DNA of 64,000 nucleotides from Salvia splendens (GCF_004379255.2 NC_056042.1:12819901-12883900), one strand, 5' to 3'; counted from the stretch's first letter, positions 1 through 11,322 are shown. Numbers and translations: made by a program. The notes: generated by a model not told the origin, from the letters alone.

Positions 1-1242
1 CGCAGGGGCTCAGCTACCACTCAGTATAGAAGAACCATCAGAGGGAGATTTAGAAAAAGAAGGAGAGAGAAAAAAAATCCACATTCACTCATTCACCACC
101 ATCTTTAGGTAGAGAGTTCTCTCGGTAATACCAGTCTTTCAGCCGTGTCCCGCTTCTTGCCTCGCCGCAGCCATGATCACCTGACGCCCAGATGTTCCCA
201 GAGTTCCAGTCATCGTCCGTTCCAGCCAGCAAGACCGTAGCTTAGAGATTCCATCGCCCGGAGTGGCAAAGACACTTTTATTTGCCTTCACAGTTTAATT
301 TTCCTTGCTTTCCTTACGTTGGATCTTTGTTGCTTTTGGATATTTTCTGCTTTTGAAGTACTTGTTGAAGATCCGAACGTGTTTATGCTATGAAGTTGAT
401 TTCCGTTTCGTTTATTGTGTTGTTTTCTTTTCCTTCCTTGCCTAGTTAGCTTAGATCTAAAGTTTCTTGGTGTTTTAAGTGCTGAATCTCTCATTTCTAT
501 TTTACGTAACAAGTTTCTCTAGGATAGTATAAGCTGGTACTGTTTGATTGGGAAGTGGATCGTTGCATGCAAAGCTTAGTTTTAATTTCTGAATCGTTCT
601 TCCATGTTGACCAGTATGCAGAAGTCCAGTTCCAGTGTTTGATTTCAGATTTGATTTCGTAGTTTTAGATCTGTGTTCGCGAGTTGATAATCTGTGTTTT
701 CCGTGTTGAATCTGGAATTGTTATCTGAATTTTGGATGTGTTTGTTGAAGAAGATGATGTCTATTTCAATTGGAGGGGACCACTTACTTTTTAGATGCTT
801 TTTGCTTTTGTCCTTCACTTTTAGTTAAGCCCTGTCAGCCTAGTCACCAAACTTTCACTACCCTCTGAATATTTCGTTTAGCCCAAAATAGAAACCCGTA
901 CCTTCTAAATATTTTCTATTACAAAAATGTCTCCCCATTTCACGTACACAGTTACATTCCAGATGGCTTTCATACCGTCTGACCAGTAAAACACCACCTT
1001 TAAGTTCTTGCCTAGGTAGAGACTCAACCCAAGCGTGGTAGCTAACCAACCTTTCCAAATATCACCGCGGTAGTTTAAACGCACCATCTCTGTGGGATTC
1101 GACCCTTATCACCACTATACTGATCAGTAGGAGTGGGTTGAGGAATCTTTGAAACCAGGGTCTAGGCTTAGTTAGGATCTCTATCCTGACCAGTAGGATA
1201 TATCCTTGCTTGAACGACACCTACGCACCCCTGGTCCTTTCA
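1..1242 (+). repeat. 5' LTR of the Athila element (partial)
   Basis: From about position 59 the sequence matches the 3' LTR almost base for base, ending at ...CCTTTCA just before the PBS. Bases 1-58 do not match the corresponding U3 part of the 3' LTR, so the upstream half is either rearranged or a different sequence. This copy holds 338 bases (271-608) that the 3' LTR lacks. Confidence 0.85.
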
Positions 1243-1244
1243 AA

Positions 1245-1262
1245 TGGCGCCGTTGCCGGGGA
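1245..1262 (+). promoter_or_regulatory. Primer-binding site, tRNA-Asp type
   Basis: TGGCGCCGTTGCCGGGGA lies two bases after the LTR end. It is complementary to the 3' end of plant tRNA-Asp(GUC) including CCA, as I recall that tRNA. It fixes the element's orientation and the LTR border. Confidence 0.85.
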
Positions 1263-1348
1263 TGGATGGCGTTTTTGAGTTGCTATTGTGTGTGATACTT
1301 TGGTGTATATATTGTGTATAATTTTCCTTTTTCTTTTCATTTCAGTTT

Positions 1349-1665
1349 ATGAGCAGTAGCTCGTCTCCTGATCAGTGGAGGCCGAAAATACTCAAGCGAG
1401 GAACTATACTCGTAACCACTCGTTCTGGCATGTCGACCACCTTGTCTGACCTAGGCACGAGTAGTGACAAAGAGAAGGGCACCATAGAGGGACCAATACC
1501 AGAAGAGAAACCACTGTTGGAAGGCAACCCAAGGGAAATGGCCAACCAGGGAGATGAAGACCCGGAGATAGGGACGCTGAAGACACACTTCCACCCCAAG
1601 TTGAGCTGAAGAAATTACCCTCGAATTGGAAGTATGCCTTCCTCGGAGGTGAGGAATCATATCCA
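1349..1665 (+). pseudogene. Remnant of the gag-protease region
   Basis: An 86-residue ORF (1349-1609) contains an RPKILKRG..VTTRSG-like segment. Just past its stop, another frame reads KLPSNWKYAFLGG, the linker that normally leads into RT in Athila elements. A full gag and an aspartic protease (DTG/DSG motif) are absent, so a large internal deletion has removed them. The 86-residue ORF is unlikely to encode a working protein. Confidence 0.6.
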
Positions 1666-3110
1666 GTGATCATCAGTAGCAGTCTTACAAGGGAACAGGA
1701 GGCTAGGCTGCTGACTGTGCTGAGTAAGAACAAGAAGGCGATTGGATGGAGTCTTACAGATTTAGTGGGGATAAGCCCCGACGTCTGCATGCACCATATT
1801 AGGCTGGAAGAAGGAGCGAAAGCACATAGAGATGCTCAAAAGAAGGTAAACCCGAACAGGCGAGAGGAAATATTGAAGGAAATCTTGAAGTTTTTGTCGC
1901 TAGGAATTATCTATTCAGTGCCGGACAGTGAGTGGGTCAGTCCGATCCACATGGTTCCAAAGAAGTCGGAATCCAAGTCGTCCAAAATGAGAGGAATGAG
2001 CTGATTCCAACGAGGCTAGTCACGGGTTGGCGAATGTGCATCGACTACCGAAAGCTAAACAATGCAACGAGGAAAGACCATTTTCCTTTGCCTTTCATCG
2101 ACCAGATATTGGAGAGGCTAGCCGGTAAGAAGTATTTTTGCTTTTTGGATGGATACAGCGGATATTTCCAAATTTACGTGGATCCTGAGGACCAGGACAA
2201 GACGACCTTCACATGCCCATTCGGAACTTATGCATATAGACGCATGCCTTTCGGCCTATGCAACGCTCCAGGTACGTTTCAACGATGTATGATGAGCATA
2301 TTCTCCGATCTGATTGAAGATTGTATAGAGATATTTATGGATGATTTTACGGTCTATGGCGATTCTTTTGACGCATGCCTTCATCACTTGGACATAGTTC
2401 TAGAAAGGTGTCAAGCCAAGAGCTTGGTTTTAAACTTTGAGAAGTGTCATTTTATGGTCACCGAGGGTATTGTTTTAGGACACGTGGTTTCAGAGAGAGG
2501 CATTCAGGTGGATCAAGCTATGGTGGATGTTATATCAAAATTGCCATTCCCTACTGATCAGAAGGGAATAAGGGGTTTTCTGGGGCACGCCGGATTCTAT
2601 CGAAGATTTATTAAGGATTTCTCCAAAATCGCCCAACCCCTTACCAGGCTACTTCAAAATGTCGTGGAGTTCGTTTTTGATGAGCAATGCAAGGCTGCTT
2701 TCAATCTTCTCAAGGAAAAGCTGATATCCGCACCTATCATAAGGGCTCCTGACTGGAACCATCCTTTCGAAGTAATGTGCGTCGCCAGCGATTTTGCGGT
2801 AGGAGCCGTGCTGGGTCAGAAGATCGTTGGGAAGAGGTACGTAATTTTTTATGCGTCCAAGACTCTGAATCAAGCCCAGCGGAATTACGATACCACTGAA
2901 AAAGAGATGCTGGCAGTGGTGTATTCTTTCGAGAAGTTCCGGCCATATTTGCTGGGATCCAAAGTCATAGTGTTACTGACCATGCAGTGATTAAGTATCT
3001 GATTGCCAAGAAGGAATCCAAACCACGCTTGATCCGATGGGTACTCTTGTTACAAGAATTTGATTGGGAGGTGGAAGATAAGAGAGGAGTCGAGAACAGG
3101 TGGCAGACCA
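1666..3110 (+). pseudogene. Athila reverse transcriptase and RNase H, frameshifted
   Basis: The N-terminal RT portion reads in one frame to about 1970 (WVSPIHMVPKK). The rest continues in a second frame from about 1970 to 2990, with MCIDYRKLN, the YSGYFQI motif, MPFGLCNAPGTF and the catalytic FMDD box. It is followed by an RNase H start (VASDFAVGAVLG, in place of the usual DASD) and [12 protein letters not shown] further frameshift falls near 2968, before DHAVIKYL, and another near 3100. The FMDD catalytic pair is intact, but no single reading frame spans the domain. It would reverse-transcribe element RNA if whole; as it stands it is dead. Confidence 0.88.
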
Positions 3111-4395
3111 TTTGAGCAGAATAATGCAAGATGGAAACGGTGACGAAGTGCATGATAAATTTCCAGAGGAACATTTGTGTGAGGTGATTTTTGCGCCCAG
3201 AAAAATTGATTGGGAAGAAGTGTTCAAACTTACTGGTCAGAATGATACAGCAAAAGGGAAAGAGAAGGTAGGGCAAGATCCATGGTATGCGGACCTGGCC
3301 AATTACCTAGTAACTGGAGAGCTTCCAGAAGTACCGAGTGTTACCAAAGCCCAAAGAATGAAGATCAAGAGTGAATCAAAATACTACTTTTGGGAAGACC
3401 CCTATCTGTTGAGAGTAGGGTCCGATCAAGTGATAAGGAGGTACATTCCTGACTGGGAGCAGCGGGATGTTTTAACCCACTGCCATTCGTTAGCATGTGG
3501 AGGGCACTTCGGGTTCAAGAAGACGGCAAGGAAGATTCTGGATAGCGGCTTTTACTGGCCAACTCTCAACAAAGATGCGTACGAGTTCTGCAGGAGCTGT
3601 GAGCGTTGCCAACTGACCGGTGGAATATCTGCCCGGGATGAAATGCCGCAGGTACCCATAATAGTTTGCGAGCTATTCGACATATGGGGAATGGACTTCA
3701 TGGGTCCGTTTCCTTCATCTTATGGGAATCTGTATATCCTAGTTGCTGTAGACTACGTCTCCAAATGGGTAGAAGCCAAGGCCACAAGCACGTGTGAAGC
3801 CAAGGAGGTGGCCAAGTTCTTAAAGAGTCATATCTTCAGCCGATTCGGTGTGCCCAGGGCGATCATATCCGATCAAGGTACACACTTCTGTAACCGTACA
3901 ATTGAATCCTTGATGAAAAAGTACGGTGTGCACCATAGACTATCCAGCCCTTACCATCCGCAAGCAAATGGTCAAGCGGAGATTTCTAACCGCGAGATAA
4001 AGAAAATTTTGGAGAAGACTGTGAACACTTCTAGGAAGGATTGGAGTGTAAGGTTAGAGGATGCTCTCTGGGCGTAACGAACAGCCTACAAAACCCCCAT
4101 AGGCATGTCCCCTTACCGGATTGTTTTTGGGAAGATGTACCACTTACCGGTTGGGATCGAGCATCGAGCATACTGGGCAGTACAGAAATTGAATATGGAT
4201 GCTACAGCCTGTGAAGAGGAAAGGAAGCTGCAACTGCAGGAGCTTGAGGAACTTAGATTGGAGTCATTCGACTCAGCCATGTGGTACAAAGAGCGAACTA
4301 AATTGTGGCATAGGTTGAAAATATTCAGGGATAATAGCGAGGTGGGTGTAGTGGATGAAATTCCACTACAACCACTTACATCGGTTTCATACTGA
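3100..4395 (+). pseudogene. Athila integrase, one premature stop
   Basis: The 325-residue frame 3100-4077 starts in the end of RNase H (ADHLSRI). It holds the zinc-binding HHCC region ([12 protein letters not shown] ... CRSCERCQ) and the catalytic core: Asp in GMDFMGPFP, Asp in IISDQGTHF, and Glu in [18 protein letters not shown] at 4075-4077 interrupts the family motif ALWAYRTAYKTPIGMSP exactly at the Tyr codon. The frame continues unshifted to 4395 (MSPYRIVFGK ... PLQPLTSVSY). It would insert the element cDNA if whole; the stop removes the C-terminal domain. Confidence 0.88.
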
Positions 4396-5038
4396 TCAGT
4401 AAGATAGGAATTTGGAATTCCACGTGGCTAGTTCCTTTAGAGAATAATCTTTGCATATACTGGCCAAGTAGAATTCTAAATTGCCTATTGTAAATTTTGT
4501 AAATACGTAGTCTTTGCATGTCAGAGAATTTCTAAGAAAATCCAAAAATATTTTCGGGCCTTAAATTAAAATTGGAGCGCGAATGGACCAAGAGATTACC
4601 TATTTTGTGCTACTTCAATTTTTATCTAAATGCCCATTTGAATTATTTCCTTAATTAAGTATAGAGGGGAATTATGCTAAGGACGAAACTTTAATTGAGG
4701 CTTATGCAGCTTTTGCAGGGTGGCAACGGCTGGAATGGCGTGGAGCAGAGAGAGGAGACACGCTAGCCAATCAGGGGCCAGCATTCCTAACCATCTTTCA
4801 TCCTAAGCGTTGCGACCGGCAACCGTTGATAGCCGGTTGAAACCACCTGCAACAGCTCCCTCTCATCCAAATTAAACCAACCGTCCCAACCCTTCTCCCT
4901 CACAAACCCTGATTTTCAAATTCCCTTTCAAGAGATACTCTCCCATACTCTCTCAGAAAGCGTAAATCACAAACCATCATTTCCATTCTCTTCCAGAAAT
5001 CAAAACCCAAATCCCCTCTAACAATCACCACTGGAACC

Positions 5039-5756
5039 ATGGGAAAGAAAAGAGTCGTGAGAAAAGCCGACAACCCTTCAACCCGCCGAGGAGAAAATCC
5101 CAACCCACAACCACCGCGGGAAGAACCACCGCCAAACCCGCAACCGTCAGAACCAAACCAGCAAGCCCCACCGATGATATCTCTAGACGCAATGGCGGAG
5201 TTTCTCCGATTGCAAGATCCGAACAAAAACTGGGCAGCGGAGTTAGCGTATTTTAGCCACGGCAGGAGGAAGAGTTGCATTGTTGGAAAGAACGGTTACT
5301 GAGATGGCAGAGGAGAACAGAAAGATGAGGGCAGAAATGATCCGTTTGGCGTCCGCAATGGAACGGATATTGAAGGAGTCTGCGGGACAGAGTATGCTGA
5401 CTCAGAGGCAAGCTGCTATGGAGACGATAATGACTGATTTAGGGGAGGAGAACCAGCGATTGATAACGGAGATGGGCAGAATGGCATCCGTGATAGATGA
5501 GTTATTGGAGGAAGTGACCAACCAGAGGAAAGAACAAGCTACAGGAGCCAGGGGCCGTGAAGCCCAGCATGACGCACCGAGTAACCGTGGAGGCCAGGAT
5601 GATGGATCGCAAGAGCCAGAGACAGAGGAAGCCGAGGTGCTGGCAGAGGCCGAGGAGCCGGCAAAGGATGATGCGGACCGAGCTGAGACGGAGAAGGACC
5701 AGTCGAAGGAACAACCTGCACCACCTGCACCGCGAAGGAGCAGAGGACACCGATAA
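5039..5756 (+). pseudogene. Post-integrase ORF of the Athila element
   Basis: This lies where Athila elements carry a third, non-enzymatic ORF, often called env-like. Frame one (5039-5302) begins MGKKRVVRKADNPS and is rich in Pro, Asn and Gln. From about 5270 the text continues in another frame to 5756, with a probable coiled coil (TVTEMAEENRKMRAEMIRL and a second similar block) and a Glu/Asp/Ala-rich tail ending APRRSRGHR. A frameshift separates the two halves. The whole is shorter than usual for this ORF, so the middle is probably deleted. No transmembrane segment is visible. Function unknown. Confidence 0.6.
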
Positions 5757-7492
5757 GACCACCCCCACGACCAGTTAGTTTTCTTTTTAATTTTTCAGTT
5801 TTTTTTTAGCTTTCCGTATTTTTTTTTTGTGTCTTGGTTTTTTGTTTAGGTGGTATAATCTGTGTTTGTTCGCAAACCCCCATTCATAACACTTAGCCTA
5901 TTTAATAGTCTAAGTGTGAGAAGTATAGGGTTTGTTTCTTTAGAGCATGATTTCTGTGTTCTCTTGTTTTTATTTTTCGTACGCATGTTGACTCACACTT
6001 AGTCCATTGTATGGCCTAAGTGTGAGGAGTTTTTATTCGTGTTTGTGTTTGTTGGTTTTTGTTTAGGTGTTTAGTTTGTTGTTTCTAGTTGCTATTTTGT
6101 TGTCTGTGTGCCCGCCTTACTGGCCATTACCTTTTCCACTTCACAGCCTTATCTGAGGGCAGACACTTGTGAAGTAGGAGGGGGGACGCAATGGCCAGTA
6201 GGATGTATGTATATATGTGTAGTCTTTGTGTTTGTGTTTTTGTTTTGTTAGGTCTAGTTTTTTATGTTGTGTGTTGATTGGGCTTAAAACTCAACCGTCT
6301 TGAGCTGACGGTGAGGGGAATTGAGGGAGATAGGACATGCTGGAAAACCGAAACCATCCCTATTAGTACCTCCTAGTCAGGTTAGATGATGTGAGTATGA
6401 GAGAAAAGCCCATACTTAGAGCCGAACACGTAAGCCCTCTAAAATGTGAGTTATAAGCCTTAAAGTGGAACCACTTTCAATATATATTGAAAAGAAAGAG
6501 AGGCTGCCACAATTTGCCTAGGGTGAAGTGACCATGGGTAGCAAATACTGAAGGCAGTAGAAAACCCCCCCTAAAAAAAAACCCACCTTTAGAACTTTTT
6601 TTTCTTAACCTTTTATACCCAGATAAACACCCCTAACCCCTGGGACTGTGTGAAGGGCAATGAAACAAATGGAGCTTACTGGCCAGGAAGAGGTGCGAAA
6701 AGCAGAGACCAGCTGGACTAGAAAGTTAGAAGAAAATCGACCAGGGAGTCATCCCCAGTCCAAAAAAAAAAGAAGAAGAAAGAATAAGAGTGGCAAAGCC
6801 ACGAAAAAAAAAGGGAGAAAATGAAGAAAATGGTCAGAAAGATTTGACCACAAAAAAATGAATGAAGGAATAAGGGTGGCGAAGCCACAAAGATGCTACT
6901 GACCAGTTGGAGACCAAAGCCAGAAGCGCCAACTAAAGAAAGCAACTGATCAGAAGCCTAATATACACAGTCCCCCCCGCATAAATAAAAATAGAAATTT
7001 TGAACCTTAGAGCCTTAGGAACATCCACCGAAAACATTACAAGCCAAAAGCCCCGTTACAAGCCTATAAGTCCTTCAGTAGCTGCTCGTGAGATCTAAGT
7101 CCGAAGCAACTGTGGTTGAGCATAATGAGAGAATGCAGTCCTAACATTCCTGGTGAGGTACGAGTGACTGAGTGAACCTACAGTTGGGCCGAGAGTGTGG
7201 GCGATCTTGACAAACAGATATACTGATTGGGAGAGAGAGGGGGGGTGGCAGAAGTTCAAGGCTGTCTAAGGCCGGATTGCACCTGATCCAGAGGGGAGGG
7301 ATAGTTGAAAATATAGCCCGCTCTTTGTGTTTTAAGTTTTTTAGTGTGTTTGTTTAAGTGTTTCTTTTGCATCATAGTTTAGAGTCTAGGTTAGGTAGAG
7401 TCAGTCAGGGGAGTAACCAGGCTAGAATTCGACTTATGTCTTTTGGTTGTTCTTCACGCTTGAGGACAAACATGTGGTAAGTGTGAGCAGTT
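5757..7492 (+). other. Athila 3' noncoding region with hairpins
   Basis: No coding potential. It contains two inverted repeats built on the same motif: an 8-bp stem at 5889-5896/5910-5917 and an 11-bp stem at 5992-6002/6016-6026. Each ends in TAAGTGTGAG. The same 10-mer sits at about 7478-7487, just before the 3' LTR, where Athila elements have their polypurine tract. Several G-rich runs (for example 7236-7246) and copies of an ACTGGCCAGT-like motif also occur. Confidence 0.6.
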
Positions 7493-8640
7493 TGATAAGT
7501 CGTATTCTAGGCCTTTGTTACGGGTCAGTATGATGTGCAAAATTGATTATATCTGCAAAACAGTTGCTCAAAGTGTGCAGGTTAAGTGTTCTAGCCAGTA
7601 GGGAAGTTTCGGAATGTTCAGGTGAAAAAGGGCGCCAGCATGATCTCATACTGATCAGTATTCGTGCTGAAACGACTTGAGATGGAGAAGACGGATAGCT
7701 GGGACGGATTACCCACAATTAAGGGCAAAGAAGTCAACTTGCAATGAGGATTTACCCTAAAATCAAGGGTAAGCCTCCCTATAAAAGGAAGCCAAGAAGG
7801 AGAGAGAAAAAGATCCACATTCACTCATTCACCACCATCTTTAGGTAGAGAGTTCTCTCGGTAATACCAGTCTTTCAGCCGTGTCCCGCTTCTTGCCTCG
7901 CCGCAGCCATGATCACCTGACGCCCAGATGTTCCCAGAGTTCCAGTCATCGTCCGTTCCAGCCAGCAAGACCGTAGCTTAGAGATTCCATCGCCCGGAGT
8001 GGCAAAGACCAGTATGCAGAAGTCCAGTTCCAGTGTTTGATTTCAGATTTGATTTCGTAGTTTTAGATCTGTGTTCGCGAGTTGATAATCTGTGTTTTCC
8101 GTGTTGAATCTGGAATTGTTATCTGAATTTTGGATGTGTTTGTTGAAGAAGATGGTGTCTATTTCAATTGGAGGGGACCACTTACTTTTTAGATACTTTT
8201 TGCTTTTGTCCTTCACTTTTAGTTAAGCCCTGTCAGCCTAGTCACCAAACTTCCACTACCCTCTGAATATTCCGTTTAGCCCAAAATAGAAACCCGTACC
8301 TTCTAAATATTTTCTGTTACAAAAATGTCTCCCCATTTCACGTACACAGTTACATTCCAGATGTCTTTCATACCGTCTGACCAGTAAAACACCACCTTTA
8401 AGTTCTTGCCTAGGTAGAGACTCAACCCAAGCGTGGTAGCTAACCAACCTTTCCAAATATCACCGCGGTAGTTTAAACGCACCATCTCTGTGGGATTCGA
8501 CCCTTATCACCACTATACTGATCAGTAGGAGTGGGTTGAGGAATCTTTGAAACCAGGGTCTAGGCTTAGTTAGGATCTCTATCCTGACCAGTAGGATATA
8601 TCCTTGCTTAAACGACACCTACGCACCCCTGGTCCTTTCA
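7493..8640 (+). repeat. 3' LTR of the Athila element
   Basis: It starts at TGATAAGTCG, the usual Athila LTR start, after the GAGGACAAACATGTGG...AAGTGTGAG context, and ends at ...GGTCCTTTCA. From 7796 on it matches the 5' LTR. Compared with that copy it lacks 338 bases between GGCAAAGAC and CAGTATGCAG, with the 3-bp microhomology GAC at the joint (8007-8009). The start is inferred from lineage habit because the 5' LTR start lies outside the window. Confidence 0.82.
7780..7787 (+). promoter_or_regulatory. TATA box in the Athila LTR
   Basis: TATAAAAG in a GC-richer setting, within the U3/R part of the 3' LTR and shortly upstream of the block shared with the 5' LTR. The matching position in the 5' LTR copy is not present in the window. 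Confidence 0.5.
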
Positions 8641-8687
8641 CGGAGAGTACACTCAACTGAGCGGTAGACTTAACAATAACCTATTTA

Positions 8688-10744
8688 GAGCATCAGCAGT
8701 GGCACGGAGCTCCCGGCGGAATTTCCTGCGGAATTTCTAAAAACACCCCATGCCACGTCATGCGGACTTCTCATTGCACTGCCACGTCATACGGGCTTCC
8801 CACTGCACAGTGGCGGAATTCCCGACGGACTTCCCACAATAAAAAAATTCACAAATGCACAGATTAAACCATTTCCGGAATTAAACAATTTACGGAATTA
8901 AAATTTCGACGCGAATACGGAGAAAATGCAAACACACTTCATTATAAAAAATACATAATTACTAAAAAAAGTACATTATTATTAAAATAAAAATCGGCTT
9001 CTCACTCCTCGGATTCCCCATCGCCAGTCCCCTCGCCGTCGCTATCCGACATCTCGTCGAACCCCAAATCGCGCCGCATACTGTTGATGAGGGGTTTAAG
9101 CTTCTGTTTGTAATGGAGGTCGGCCGTTTGGCGCCATTCAACCATCGCACGTAACAAGATTTCATGTGCCGCGATGTGGGCAAATGAGGGGTTCTCGGGA
9201 TCGTTTTGGGCGGTGCTGCCGATTGGTCCTCGGCAGATTCGCTGGTGCTTCCCCTCGACATCCGCGCAGCGGACTTTTGCCCAACCGGGCGACGGCGGCG
9301 GGCCGACGATGTGGGTGTAGGGAACTCTGCCTCGGCGGGGGGAGTTCCGCGGAACCAGCACTGCTACTGTACTCTCCGGATGCGCTGATCTTCGTCCGCT
9401 TCGGCCACCAGATTCAACACCCGCATTGAACTTGGGCGAGGACTGCACCAAAAGATACACCGACCAATATTTGAATTCCCCAAAGCCCTTGTCAGCGTCG
9501 GGGAACTGCTGATGAGACAACAATTTCACATACTCGGCAGACATGCCGCTGGTTGCCGAGCGGAGGTTGTTTGTGTAAATGCCGACAAATCGGCTGAGCT
9601 GCCTCTTCAACTGATCCCACTGTTTCTGGCATTGCTCTGCGTTGTGAGGCTTCCTCCTTGGTGGTTTGAACTGGAAGTAGCTTTGGCTAATGCGCCACCA
9701 CATCCAGTTGATGTGCTAGTTCGCCTGGATCCTCCACTACACTAATCCACGCCTTTGACAGCGCGACGTACTCGTCCATGGTCCAGACGGTCCTCCTGTT
9801 CCCGCTGGATCCCTCCCCCACCTCAGCGGGCCCCACCTCACCACCGTACACTGGGACGCCCCGTCCCCTGTCCCTCCCTCGCCCGGTCCTCCCCCTCCTC
9901 ACTGTCGTCGGTGATGCGTCGGTAGGAGAATCTCGGATCAGAGAAAGCCCCAACTCCTCGAGCGAGAACGTGTCATTGCCAGTGAACTGAGTCTCGAGAG
10001 GAGAACTCGTCGGGTTGTCCGTCGACAGTAGGTCCATATAGGGCCGATAGACGTTGTCCACCGGTGATTGGGGGACCCCCTGCCTACTCCTCTCCGCAGC
10101 GACAGGCGATCCCTGCATCATCCCGGGCATCATCATCCCCGGCATCTGGGGCATCATTCCCGGCATCTGGGGCATCATCCCCAGCATCTGGGGCATCATT
10201 CTGGTACTCGCTCCAGGCATCTAGGGCATCATCCCATACCACTGCGGGTACATGTTGTAGTACCCGGGCATCATTCCTGGTGGCATTTGAGATTGGGGCA
10301 TCATCCCCGGCATTTGAGGCATTGCAGCGGACATCGGCGTACTCCCGCCGACGGGAAAATGCGGCACCAGTGACTCGCTCGAGGCGAGGGAATCACTATC
10401 GTAGTGCTCCATTGTTCTTCGAAAGAAATGTATTTTTAGAGAGAGATACTCGTTAATACAAGTGGTGCAAATGAAATGAAGTTCAACGGGACGTATTTAT
10501 AGAAATTTTTAAAAAAAACATTTAATGCAATAAACGAGAATTCCGCGCAGACGTCCGTGGGAGTCAACGCAATGGCGGACGTCCGCACGGAATTCCCCAC
10601 GGAATTCCGCGGAACGCCCCGGAACTGTGAATTCCTCGACGGAATTCTGTATCTGTGCATGCCACGCACAATGGCGGACGTCCGCCACGGAATTCCCGCA
10701 CACCAGTGAGAATTCCACGGTGACGTCCGCCACTGTTGATGCTC
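8688..10744 (-). mobile_element. PIF/Harbinger element carrying only a Myb-like ORF
   Basis: The ends are inverted repeats: GAGCATCAGCAGTGGC on the left, and the complement of the right end reads GAGCATCAACAGTGGC. It is flanked by TTA at 8685-8687 and 10745-10747, the Harbinger-type 3-bp target duplication. Both subterminal zones are packed with short repeats of the GGAATTCC and GGACGTCCGC type. The single gene inside is the ORF1 (Myb/trihelix-like) type; no DDE transposase is present, so it is non-autonomous. It sits 47 bases beyond the Athila 3' LTR. Confidence 0.88.
9002..10412 (-). pseudogene. Harbinger ORF1, Myb/trihelix-like protein
   Basis: Start at 10412 (MEHYDSDSLASS). The N-terminal third is a Met-Pro-Gln repeat region (MMPQMPGMMPQ) encoded by a short tandem repeat. 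A TAG at 10221-10223 sits in frame where the repeat predicts CAG. The frame then runs to 9687, through RRTVWTMDEYVALSKAWISVVEDP, the start of the Myb/SANT-like domain. A frameshift near 9705 moves the text to MWWRISQSYFQF, the rest of that domain (CQKQWDQLKRQLSRFVGIY), and a C-terminal helical region ending at 9002. In active PIF/Harbinger systems ORF1 helps the transposase bind element ends and enter the nucleus. With a stop and a frameshift this copy is probably inactive. Confidence 0.8.
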
Positions 10745-10869
10745 TTACAATACAATAAGAAATTTTGCACACGTATAAAAACTCTTCTCAGTCTCCCATA
10801 TTAAATTATACAAGTGGTCTTTAATTAAATATGGACCATTATTCCGCAAGTATATTTATACTTATGTTA

Positions 10870-11091
10870 TATTCCTTCTGTCCAATAAGAATATTTTTTT
10901 TTTCATTTTGGATCATTGCATAAAAATGGCCATCTTCCATTTTTGGTAAGTTTTTCTCTCTTATAAGGTGGTCTCATTCTCCACTTACAATAATTCAATC
11001 ACTTTTTTTCTACTTCTCTCTTACTATATCAATTTTGCATTAAAATCCGTGTTATCCCCAAAGTCCCTATTTTTATGGGATAGAGAAAGTA
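10870..11091. mobile_element. Stowaway-type MITE
   Basis: The left end TTCCTTCTGTCCAATAAGAA and the right end (complement TTACTTTCTCTATCCCATAA) form imperfect inverted repeats of the Stowaway (Tc1/mariner) class, next to TA. It is AT-rich inside with no coding potential. Borders are good to within a few bases. Confidence 0.6.
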
Positions 11092-11322
11092 AAATCCAAC
11101 AATTTGATTTGTACTATATGATTCATTATTAACAAGGGAAATAATTTTTTGACATTATGACAATGTTATAGTGAGGTTTAAGTAATAATTGTATATTTGT
11201 ATTTTGCTTTTAATTAAATTTATATTTTATATCTATGTATTTTGTTGCCCTTATATTAAATTACTTATTCACTACACATATTTAAGGACATGGTCCCCTT
11301 ATATGCACAACACCTCCTTAGT

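Larger units (their letters stand above)
1..8640 (+). mobile_element. Athila-type Ty3 LTR retrotransposon, degenerate
   Basis: Order on the + strand is partial 5' LTR, primer-binding site, short gag/protease remnant, RT-RNase H, integrase, a post-integrase ORF and the 3' LTR. The RT text (YSGYFQI, FMDDFTVYGDSFD) and the extra ORF after integrase fit the Athila branch of plant Ty3 elements. The start of the 5' LTR is cut off by the window, so target duplications cannot be checked. Gag and protease are essentially missing: only about 400 bases separate the PBS from RT. Pol carries about three frameshifts and one stop codon. The 3' ends of the LTRs (609-1242 against 8007-8640) differ at only about 7 sites, so the copy looks young despite its broken coding region. 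Confidence 0.9.

Noticed and set aside
858..1058. A 66-codon ORF on the - strand of the Athila LTR, also open in the other LTR (8256-8456)
   Set aside because: Its conservation only reflects the near identity of the two LTRs. No family resemblance and no promoter evidence.
5502..5768. Antisense ORFs across the Athila post-integrase ORF
   Set aside because: Shadows of a GC-biased coding region on the + strand; no motif of their own.
9166..10456. Several + strand ORFs over the Harbinger ORF1
   Set aside because: The - strand reading has the Myb-like domain and protein-like composition; the + frames are low-complexity shadows.
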